This document shows positions 1-7,500 of a stretch of 12,609 nt of DNA, one piece after another. The notes beneath the pieces were generated by a model, which saw only the letters and a list, made by a program, of their open reading frames with translations, was not told where the DNA came from and ran no database searches. The stretch lies in the NCBI GenBank assembly GCA_030610965.1, contig JAUWQU010000027.1:1-12609 (forward strand). The letters run 5' to 3'. Positions within the stretch are counted from its first letter, which is position 1; each line of letters opens with the position of its first letter. Both the position numbers and the translations under genes were made by a program. The DNA comes from Phycisphaerae bacterium (GTDB lineage Bacteria > Planctomycetota > Phycisphaerae > SM23-33).

Positions 1-381
1 CCAGTATGGGGGGATCTGAAACAGGCGATCCTGGCTTCAGCTAGCCTATTCGTCCTGCCTTCAGAGTGCGAGAACTTTGGCATCGTCGTAGCGGAGGCGT
101 TGGCGCAACAGTGCCCGGTGATCGCGACGAAGGAAACCCCCTGGGCGGAGCTGGTCGAATTCGGCTGTGGCTGGCATGTGGATGGGCAGAGGGAGTCCCT
201 GAAGGGCGAGTTAAGTCGGGCCATGAGTCTGAACGACGAGCAACGCACGGAGATGGGCAAGAGGGGACGAGCCCTGATTCTTGAGCGATACAATTGGCCG
301 AAGCTAGCATCGCAGATGATCGAGGTTTACCGGTGGGTTCTGAAGCAGGCAGATTGCCCTAGTTGCGTGAAGTTTGCATAA
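1..381 (+). CDS. Glycosyltransferase family 4, C-terminal part (5' end outside window)
   Basis: The reading frame is open from the first base to TAA at 379-381 and encodes 126 residues. It starts with PVWGDLKQAILAS and then LFVLPSECENFGIVVAEAL. The latter is the nucleotide-sugar binding signature of GT4 (GT-B fold) glycosyltransferases, with the EX7E pair formed by the two Glu of ENFGIVVAE. The following P(V)IATKETPW is the usual next strand, and the last ~60 residues are the closing helices. Family members are usually 350-420 aa, so about two thirds is upstream. The enzyme would add a sugar to a lipid-linked glycan at the cytoplasmic face of the inner membrane; donor and acceptor cannot be read. 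The next gene starts 12 nt downstream, so the two are probably co-transcribed. The family call is firm; the exact sugar is unknown. Confidence 0.9.
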   Translation, partial: PVWGDLKQAILASASLFVLPSECENFGIVVAEALAQQCPVIATKETPWAELVEFGCGWHVDGQRESLKGELSRAMSLNDEQRTEMGKRGRALILERYNWPKLASQMIEVYRWVLKQADCPSCVKFA

Positions 382-387
382 GGAGAG
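381..387 (+). promoter_or_regulatory. Shine-Dalgarno for the WcaF-like gene
   Basis: AGGAGAG overlaps the last base of the upstream glycosyltransferase stop codon and lies 6 nt before the ATG at 394. It supports that start and tight coupling of the two genes. Confidence 0.7.
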
Positions 388-393
388 ACGAAG

Positions 394-1056
394 ATGACAA
401 ACCGAGCACGTGGCGACGAAGTCGGCACAGACGCCCAATGCGCAGTTAGCGCCGCCCCGGGCGAGCCCGAAGGAACCGTGGACTTGAGTACGTTTAGCGC
501 CAAGAACTATGACCGAGGCGCCAGCGCTGTGAAAGAGTTCGCTTGGTTGGTCGTGCAAAAGCTGTTTTTCGAATTCCCGCCGTTCCCACTTTACGGTATA
601 CGGCGGTCGCTGCTCCGCTTGTTCGGGGCAAAGGTAGGCCGTGGGGTTGTCATCAAGCCGGGGGTGAAGATTACGTTTCCCTGGAAGTTGGAGTTGGGCA
701 ATAACGTCTGGCTCGGCGAAGACTGTTGGCTACTGAACATCGGTCGAATCACGATCGGGGACAACGTATGCATTTCGCAGCGAGCCATGCTTGTTGCCGC
801 GAGCCACGACCACAGTGCCCCGACATTCGACCTACTTACCACACCCATTGTCGTGGAGCGGGGTGCTTGGATATGCGCCGGCGCTTGGGTTGGTCCTGGC
901 GTCACGGTTCGAACCCACGCCATTCTGGGCATGGGATCAGTAGTCACCAAGACCCTTGAACCATATGGCATATACCGCGGGGTTCCAGCGCTCAAGATTC
1001 GCATGCGTGAGATCCGCCCGACCGGACAAGTGGCACAAAGGAGCCACACTGAATGA
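394..1056 (+). CDS. WcaF-like left-handed beta-helix O-acetyltransferase
   Basis: This 220-aa protein is probably an acetyl-CoA dependent O-acetyltransferase that decorates an exopolysaccharide sugar in the cytoplasm. After ~30 low-complexity residues comes DLSTFSAKNYDRGAS, typical of the WcaF/colanic-acid acetyltransferase group. Then follow YGIRRSLLRLFGAKVGRGVVIKPG and a run of hexapeptide repeats (VWLGED, ITIGDN, AWVGPG, HAILGMGSVV) forming the beta-helix. H138 in SHDHS matches the catalytic His of the family (usually NHD). The C-terminal IYRGVPALKIR closes the fold as expected. Length is close to the usual ~185-220 aa; the N-terminus is somewhat extended. The ATG at 394 has a good ribosome site. 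The TGA overlaps the next start codon (ATGA, 1053-1056), indicating an operon. Family call is firm; the acetylated sugar is not known. Confidence 0.88.
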   Translation: MTNRARGDEVGTDAQCAVSAAPGEPEGTVDLSTFSAKNYDRGASAVKEFAWLVVQKLFFEFPPFPLYGIRRSLLRLFGAKVGRGVVIKPGVKITFPWKLELGNNVWLGEDCWLLNIGRITIGDNVCISQRAMLVAASHDHSAPTFDLLTTPIVVERGAWICAGAWVGPGVTVRTHAILGMGSVVTKTLEPYGIYRGVPALKIRMREIRPTGQVAQRSHTE

Positions 1057-1316
1057 CTACGGACCGCGCCTTAGCGATCACGCACATTCGGCGCCCCCTG
1101 AACCCCAGGACCTGGTCGGGCACCACTCGGAACGTAGCTGACGCTCTGGCCTTGGCGGGTGTCAGATTAGAGGGAATCCATTCAGGGGTCCAGGACACGC
1201 TCCGGGTCGTAACATACGCTGCACTCAGCGTGCTGCAGGGCCGAGGCCCCGTTTACTCAGCATTCAACGGACACAGTATTGCGAATATACCTTATCAATC
1301 AGTATTTCCCTCCTGA
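1053..1316 (+). pseudogene. N-terminal stub of a GT4 glycosyltransferase, rest deleted
   Basis: This frame has an intact beginning. An AAGGAG ribosome site (1038-1043) precedes an ATG that overlaps the acetyltransferase stop. The first ~45 residues, including HIRRPLNPRTWSGTTRNVAD, match the N-terminal strand and loop of a GT4 group that begins with a PLxPRxWSGT motif. Such enzymes are ~370-420 aa, but this frame stops at 1316 after 87 aa. Its last ~13 codons are the out-of-frame start of the next glycosyltransferase, which begins at 1279. The simplest reading is a deletion that removed some 300 codons and joined the stub to the following gene. No functional enzyme can come from it, but its translation may deliver ribosomes to the next gene. 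An assembly error is the main alternative. Confidence 0.7.
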
Positions 1317-2505
1317 TACCGCAGCCACCGGCCAGTACCTTGCAGATGTGGCCCGGGCGTTGGCCGGTTCAGGTCACGAGGTGCATGTCATATGCAGCCA
1401 GCGGACCTACTCTGGCGGTAGGGGAATGCTGTGGTCGCCAAAGGGCGGCGAATACCGAGTCCACCGTGTCGCCGCCACCGGCTGTGGGCGAATGAGCCTG
1501 CTGGGACGCCTGCTGGATTACATTTCATTTTACGTTCTTGCGTTGTGGGAGAGCCTGTCGCTACCGAAGGCAGACGTTGTCGTATGCCTGACCACGCCGC
1601 CATTTGTAGCTGTGATAGGAATGTTGTTGAGTAAATTGCGTGGGACGCGACTGGTCGTCTGGGCCATGGATCTATATCCGGAAGTGTTTGTCGCCTTTGG
1701 TGTGCTTAAGCGAAACGGTCTGCTATACCACCTTTTGGGTTGGGTTAGTTCGGTTGTGTACCATCGGGCTGCTGGTATCATATCGTTAGGCGAGGTTATG
1801 AGAAAGAGGCTCGTCGAAGCTGGCGCTGAGGAGCGAAAGATTGTTACGGTGCATAACTGGGTCCCGAGGGAAACGGTGCACTATATGGAGTGTGTGCAGT
1901 CGCCCCTGAGGCAGGAGTGGGCACTCGACGGGCATATCGCCTTAGTCTACTCCGGAAACCTCGGCCTTGGGCACGAATTAGACACGGTAATCCGAGCCTA
2001 CGAAAAGCTTGGCAAAGGCACCATCGTTCGCCTGGTGTTTGTGGGTTTTGGTAAAATGCGAGAAACGCTGGAACGATATGTGGCCGAGCACGGGCTTGCT
2101 GGCGTTGAGTTTCGCCGTCCCGAGCCCCTGGATAGGTTATCGGCTCTGTTGGGCGCGGGGGATATCCATCTCGTGGCTCAAAGGTCGGGGACAGAAGGGC
2201 TTATCGTTCCCAGCAAAATCTATGGTATTCTAGCTGCTGGGCGTCCCACAATATACATCGGCCCTGACGATACTGAGGTCGCCATGATCCTGAGAGATAG
2301 CGGGGCCGGAATCATCATAGCGCCGGGAGATGTTGAGGGAGCTACAAAGGCTATCGGAGATTTGGCGAATGACTGGGATAACCGCCAGGAAATGGGTCGA
2401 AGGGCACTGGAATGGTACACTGGCCATTTTGGCATGGCAAGAAGTGTTGGCGTCATCGTCGATCTGGTGAAATCGGTTGGTTGTCGGCAGAGCAAGTACA
2501 AGTAA
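1279..2505 (+). CDS. GT4 glycosyltransferase, WcaI/WbuB-like
   Basis: This is a 408-aa GT-B glycosyltransferase that probably transfers a sugar during exopolysaccharide repeat-unit assembly. The N-terminal Rossmann domain begins MRIYLINQYFPPDTAATGQY, the classic WbuB/WcaI opening, and continues with LAGSGHEVHVICS. The mid-protein has VVWAMDLYPEVFVAFG. The C-terminal donor-binding domain starts near LVYSGNLGLGHELDTV (about residue 215) and contains E306 in GTEGLIVPSKIYGILAAGRP. In this subgroup the second Glu of EX7E is not present at the expected place (I314). The start is a TTG with only a weak upstream purine stretch; no later start keeps the fold, so TTG is chosen. A deletion has probably placed the TTG there (see the stub at 1053). 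Translation may depend on re-initiation from that stub, which ends 37 nt inside this gene. Base composition appears less GC-rich than in the TPR gene. Confidence 0.88.
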   Translation: MRIYLINQYFPPDTAATGQYLADVARALAGSGHEVHVICSQRTYSGGRGMLWSPKGGEYRVHRVAATGCGRMSLLGRLLDYISFYVLALWESLSLPKADVVVCLTTPPFVAVIGMLLSKLRGTRLVVWAMDLYPEVFVAFGVLKRNGLLYHLLGWVSSVVYHRAAGIISLGEVMRKRLVEAGAEERKIVTVHNWVPRETVHYMECVQSPLRQEWALDGHIALVYSGNLGLGHELDTVIRAYEKLGKGTIVRLVFVGFGKMRETLERYVAEHGLAGVEFRRPEPLDRLSALLGAGDIHLVAQRSGTEGLIVPSKIYGILAAGRPTIYIGPDDTEVAMILRDSGAGIIIAPGDVEGATKAIGDLANDWDNRQEMGRRALEWYTGHFGMARSVGVIVDLVKSVGCRQSKYK

Positions 2506-2861
2506 GCAGAGCGGCGCCAGCCCCTTCAATCGTTCTTTAAGTCAATAGATTATCGGCTGCAAGCCGATGAGTTAGTTCGCGACTGGAAGTCGCCAGTTCC
2601 GGATAAAGCCGGCAGTATGCTTGCGGCCACAAGCGACTGAGGGACCATTCGGAACCTTCCACCCGGAAGGAGGCCGAGGGAGGTTGTTCTTGTCGATGGA
2701 TATGCGCTTTGACCATCTTGTCCGTTACGGCTTCCCCCGTAGCGCAAAAGTGACCTCGCGACCACAGGTGGCCTATGGCTAAGTGTCCTCAAGTATGTGG
2801 TCCTTCTTTTATGCTGCTGAGCTGCAAGTGTTACCCGTTACAGTAACGATTGGAAAAGAGT
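2506..2861. other. Intergenic region with a row of short stem-loops
   Basis: I find no convincing gene in these 356 bases. What stands out is a series of inverted repeats: 2552-2558/2562-2568 (7 bp, loop GCA), 2579-2584/2588-2593 (6 bp, loop GGA), 2599-2602/2609-2612 (4 bp), 2619-2623/2630-2634 (5 bp), 2655-2660/2665-2670 (6 bp, loop ACCC) and 2724-2730/2737-2743 (7 bp with one T-G pair). The first two could be REP-like units or the folded end of an IS200/IS605-type element; no transposase is visible. No stem is followed by a T-run, so none is a clear terminator, though one must lie here if the upstream operon ends. A promoter for the exosortase gene is expected in this gap, but no convincing -35/-10 pair is seen. 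Confidence 0.5.
2836..2848. promoter_or_regulatory. Small palindrome before the exosortase start (possible operator)
   Basis: CGTTACAGTAACG is a perfect inverted repeat of 6-bp arms around a central A. It ends 13 nt before the chosen exosortase ATG. It could bind a dimeric regulator or form a weak hairpin over the ribosome site. No family of regulator is suggested by the sequence alone, and a chance palindrome is possible. Confidence 0.25.
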
Positions 2862-4496
2862 ATGCTCAAGATAGGGTACATGCCGAGTAAACTGGGGCCC
2901 GCCTTGGCTTGGGCCGGCATTGGTCTGGGGATGACATTGCTCTTTGGTGGCACCTTTGTCGACATGTGGGCCGCTTGGTTTCCCGCCTGGAATAGATCTG
3001 CCCTGAGCTTCTATGAGCGGCTGACCAAGGGGGGCGGTTATTATACACATGGGCCGCTCGTGCTAGTTGTTAGCCTTGCTATGAGTGCGATGATACTACG
3101 GCACGTGCGCATAGAAGTTCGGCCGAGGCCTAAGCTGGGGGGCGCAATCGTGGGGGTGGGCGTGTTCCTGTACCTGGTGGCCTGCTCGGCAGACATCGCG
3201 TTCGGTCGAGGGTTTCTGGTAGTCTGTATTCTTGTGGGCATGGTGATGATCCTCTGGGGCATGAATGCCGTCCGTCGGTTATGGTTTCCTCTTGTGTTTC
3301 TATTGTTCATGGTCCCGCTTCACTCGATGATGATCATGACGCTGAACTTCAACTTGAAAATGTTAGCAGCGGCGTGGGCGACCAAGGCCGCCAAGGCCAT
3401 CGGCGTTATGGCTTCCTATTCAGGAAGCACCTTGTTTCTCGCGGATGGCAAGAAGCTCGTAGTTGGAGATGTGTGCAGTGGGCTTCGGACCATGGTCAGC
3501 CTAGTGGCTTTTGGATCGCTATATGCCTATGTCTGCAAACTTAAGGGGGCGTGGAGGTGTGCGATCTGTGCCATGATCGTGCCCGTCGCCGTGGTCAGCA
3601 ACTGCCTTCGGATCGTGTTGCTTATCATTATCGCACACATTTGGGACACAGAAGTGGCGACCGGGTTGTTTCACGATACCTCGGGCATCGTCATCTTCAT
3701 TCTCGCGTTCCTGTTCATGTTCGGAATCGAAAAGTGTATTTTGTCGGCGAGACGGCGACTGGGCTGGCCTCAAGAGATACTCCCGCTTTTTCACGACGTG
3801 CGCCGTTCGCTGCATGATGCTGGGCAAGGCAAGCGGCTTTATGCCAGCGCGCAGAGCACCAGGGGTTGGGTAACTGTTGCCGTCCTCTTCGCCGCCGCTA
3901 TGGCTGGGTCGGCGATGAGCCAGCCCAAAAGGAACTTGTGGAACGGCAAAGTGGCTGCAAAAGCCGTTCCCGAGCAGCTTGATATATGTGGTCAGCGAAT
4001 GCAGGGCATGGATATTACATATTCCCCGGAGGTAATCGAGCAGCTTGGGACTAGCGACTATGTGGCTCGCTGCTACGCGAACGACCAAGGCGATATCCGA
4101 ATAAATATGGACATCATCTTTAGCGAGGATAACCGCCGCGGCGTCCACCCGCCTGAGATCTGCATTCTGGGCCAAGGGGGGGAAATCGAAGGGAGAGAGG
4201 CGATCACGATTGATGGCGGCGATGGGATGGGCGACATAAGCTGCACGGAGTTGCTCGTACAGAGTCGTTCGGGACGGAATCTTTACGTGTTCACCTACAA
4301 GAGCGGGGAGTCGTATACAGGCAGCTACGGCTGGCATCAGGCAGTGACCATTTGGAAAGGGCTGGGGGGGAGGAATGTTGGCACCGCTCTCGTTCGCATC
4401 TCTATTAATAACTTTAATAGCGAGCGTGAGGCAAGAAAGCTGGCGCGTGAGATGATGAGGACCGTGATCTCGCGCGTTTCGGCAGCTTTGCCGTGA
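2862..4496 (+). CDS. Exosortase with C-terminal EpsI domain (fusion)
   Basis: This 544-aa polytopic inner-membrane protein belongs to the exosortase family, cysteine transpeptidases thought to cut and re-attach PEP-CTERM surface proteins. About eight membrane segments fill residues 10-300. The family triad is present: C205 in GDVCSGLRT, R250 in SNCLRIV (N247 before it) and H271 in GLFHDTSGI. The early YYTHGPLVL matches the family's sHG loop. A further hydrophobic segment (about 337-356) leads into an extracytoplasmic EpsI-type domain (about 357-544) with the conserved HPPEICILGQG at 429-439 and GSYGWHQA. Exosortase and EpsI are separate genes in some loci and fused in others. The ATG at 2862 is chosen because GGAAAAGAG lies just before it; a TTG at 2850 would add four residues. 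It lies 101 nt before the TPR gene, and the two are likely one unit. Confidence 0.92.
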   Translation: MLKIGYMPSKLGPALAWAGIGLGMTLLFGGTFVDMWAAWFPAWNRSALSFYERLTKGGGYYTHGPLVLVVSLAMSAMILRHVRIEVRPRPKLGGAIVGVGVFLYLVACSADIAFGRGFLVVCILVGMVMILWGMNAVRRLWFPLVFLLFMVPLHSMMIMTLNFNLKMLAAAWATKAAKAIGVMASYSGSTLFLADGKKLVVGDVCSGLRTMVSLVAFGSLYAYVCKLKGAWRCAICAMIVPVAVVSNCLRIVLLIIIAHIWDTEVATGLFHDTSGIVIFILAFLFMFGIEKCILSARRRLGWPQEILPLFHDVRRSLHDAGQGKRLYASAQSTRGWVTVAVLFAAAMAGSAMSQPKRNLWNGKVAAKAVPEQLDICGQRMQGMDITYSPEVIEQLGTSDYVARCYANDQGDIRINMDIIFSEDNRRGVHPPEICILGQGGEIEGREAITIDGGDGMGDISCTELLVQSRSGRNLYVFTYKSGESYTGSYGWHQAVTIWKGLGGRNVGTALVRISINNFNSEREARKLAREMMRTVISRVSAALP

Positions 4497-4586
4497 TCTG
4501 CCTCGTCACGCCGTAAGGAAAACGTTATTATACCGGTAGACGTGCGTATCGCAGAGATAGTTTGACCCATCTGCCGGGAAAGTCAC

Positions 4587-4591
4587 AGGAG
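4587..4591 (+). promoter_or_regulatory. Shine-Dalgarno deciding the TPR gene start
   Basis: AGGAG stands 6 nt before the ATG at 4598. This favours that codon over an in-frame TTG at 4562, which has no ribosome site and would put charged residues ahead of the membrane anchor. Confidence 0.8.
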
Positions 4592-4597
4592 AAGTTC

Positions 4598-7500
4598 ATG
4601 AAAACTCGGAAGGTATTTGTTGTTTCCGTAGTTGCTGGGATGGTTACTCTAGCAGTCATTGCCGTAGGTTTGTGGTGGTGCTACCAGAACACTGGTGCGA
4701 AGCTCCTGGAACAGGCCCAGTTGGATATCCGGGCCAATAATATAGACAATGCCCTTAGGCTCTCGCAGAAGTACATCCAGGAGAATCCTGCCGACTGGCA
4801 GGGCTACTATACGCAGGCGCAGGCTTACCTCGCCTCGGCCAAGTACGACGAAGCCCGCGAGTCGCTCGAGTCGGCGAAGGAAAAAAGCCCCAAAGAGGTC
4901 TCGGTGGGGCTGCTGCTGGCCGAGACTTACCGCGTGCCGGCCCAGCGGGCGTCGGGCTCCAAGGACGCCAACTCTCTTAAGAGTTCCATTGCGCAGTACG
5001 AGGATGCCAATGATGCCCTGTGCGAGATTCAGGCACCTGAAGGGCCCAAGGCGATCGACGTACAGGTTCAGATCGGCATGGTGGCGATCGAGAGGGCGAG
5101 GGTCATGGAGAAGCTGGCCGCCCGCTTGGAGGAGGCCGCGCTGGGCGCCGAGGCCAAGCGAGACACCGTCGCGCGGGACTCGTTGCGCGAGGAAGCCAAG
5201 GCTGTTCGGGCCAGGTCGGCCGACGCCCAGGAGCAGGCCAAGAAGCAACTGCTTGCGGCGGTCGTCCTGGACCCATCGAGGGAGTCGGCGGCCACGGCCC
5301 TGGTGAGACTGTGCCTGAGTCGGCCGGATGACGCCACGCTGGCTGCTGCCAAGACCGCGATCCTCAACGCCAAAGATCAACCGCCCGTGGCGACCATGAT
5401 ACTGGTAATGCAGGACCTCCAGTCCGACCCGCAAGGCCCGAGCCCGCTGGACAAGCTGAAGGCGGCCGGTGTCTGCGGCGTGCTCGAAGGGATCCTCGCC
5501 AAGCACCCCGACAGCATCCCGGTCAAGCTATCCCTCGCCGACCTCCTGGTCCGGATCTCGGAACTTCCCAAGGCCCAGGGCCTTTGCCAGGAGATCCTCA
5601 AGGTAGATGCCCGCAATGTGCAGGCCCGCCTGCTGGAGGCCAACATCCTTTTCGCCCAAGGCAATCTGGCAGAGGCGGAGACCAAGCTATCGAGTCTGCG
5701 GTCCCAGGCCGGCAAGAGCCCCCATGTTCAGTTCGCCTTTGCGAGGGTGGCCATGGCTAGGGGTAAGCCCGAGATGGCTCGGGAGGCCCTGCGGGCCATG
5801 GGCAAGCTGACCTCTCAGAACGATGCCGCCAGGCTCATGCAGGCCCAACTGGCGCTGAGCCTTGGCGACCTGCTGGCCGCACGGCAGATCTGCGAGGAGA
5901 CCCTCAAGGGCGAAAAGGGCAACGTCGGCGCTCACCTGCTCTACGGCAAGGTACTGTCCCTGTCCGGGGACCTGGCTGGGGCGGCCAGGACGCTGTCGGC
6001 CCTGAAGACGGCCTGCCCGCGATGGCCCGAGGCACAACTGGCCTATGCGCAGGTGTTGGCGCAGGTGGGCAATCTCCCGGCCGCCGAGGCCGCGGCGATG
6101 GAGGCCGAGAAGATCGACCCCGGCAACGCCCGGGCCCTGAGATTCCTGGCCCGTATTCGCCTGCGACAAGGCAAGGTAAAGGAGGGCCTTGCGGATGCAA
6201 GACAGTACTACGAGTCGCACAAGGACGAGCCGGCCGCGCTTGGGCTGTTGGTGGAGGCCGCCGTGCGTTCCGAGCAGGTGGAATTGGCGCGCAAGGCCCT
6301 GGAAGAGGCCGCCGCGCAGGACGGAACCGGCCCGGAAATGCTGATGGTGGTCAGCCGGGGCTATCTGATGCTCCAAGATAAGGAGGCAGCCCGGAAGGCG
6401 GCCCTGAAGGCGGCGGATATCACCCCGACTACCTCGCAGGCCCGCATGGCAGTGGCCAGGGCTTGCATGTCCGTGGACCGGATGCCCCAGGCGGAGAAGC
6501 TTCTGGCCGAGGAACTCCAGAGGAATCCCGCCAGCGCCGCCGCCCAGTACTACCTGGGCCGGGTTAGCGCAGCCACACGCCGCGCCCTGCCGGCGATCGA
6601 CAAGTATCGCCTGGCGGTCGATCTGGACAAGACTAACGTCGAATACCAGCTTGTCCTGGCCAGGGCGCTGCTGGACAGCGGGGATCTCGATGAGTCGGCC
6701 CGGGTTCTGGACTCGATGAGCGTGCCCACCGCGGCGGCCGACGCCTTGCGACTTCAGATCCGCCTGATCAAGGGCCAACCCGTCGACATGGGCAAGGTGC
6801 TCGAGCAGGCCCGCGGCTACGAGCAATCCGCGATGGCCACGGCCCTTCCGTACCTGGCCAGCGGCCAGTTGGATCAGTGCGTCAAGTTCTGTCAGGACCA
6901 ACTGGCCAAGACCCCAGAGGACGTTGACCTCCGCCTCCTGATGGCCAGGGCCCTGCTGGACATGGGCCAGCAGGACCGGGCCCTGGAGCAGTGGGGCCTT
7001 GCGATCAAGTCGGCCCCGGATCGCATGTTGACGTATCTCGGGATGGCTGCCGTCCTGGCTCGCTCCGGCAGCGCCGACGCGATCGAGCAGAGGATGGCCG
7101 GCCTTCCGGGAGCCAGGAAGGAGTTTGTCAGCATCGCGGTGGGGCTGGCTCTGGCCAGGGAGGGGAAATTCGACAAGGCCGCGGAAATCCTTCGGCCCGT
7201 GTCCCAAAGCACCGAGGTCACGGACAATATCCGCTTACAGGCTGGCCTGATGCTTGCCCAGTCCCTGGCCGCCACGGGCCAGATCGACCCGGCACTGGCC
7301 GAACTGGATCGACTGGCCGCGACGCCGGCCTTTCAGAGCAGCGCGGTCATGGCTAGGGTCAAAATCCTCGTCGGCGCCAAGCGCAACCAGGAGGCCGAGG
7401 CCGTCCTGGACGCTCTGACCAAGGATGCGATCCAGCAGAAGAACATTGCACGCTTGCAGAGAAGCGTCGAGCCATTCCTCGCTATGAAGCTATACGACAA

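Noticed and set aside
2506..2640. In-frame open codons continue for 44 positions after the glycosyltransferase stop, reading AERRQPLQSFFKSID and onward.
   Set aside because: The stretch resembles no known C-terminus and overlaps the stem-loop cluster. Homologues end near the TAA at 2503-2505, so read-through is not supported.
2550..2792. An 80-codon frame on the - strand.
   Set aside because: It has no ribosome site, no recognisable domain, and arises over hairpin-rich non-coding sequence.
4497..4597. Possible promoter with TATTAT before the TPR gene.
   Set aside because: No -35 element lies at a suitable distance; co-transcription with the exosortase gene is simpler.
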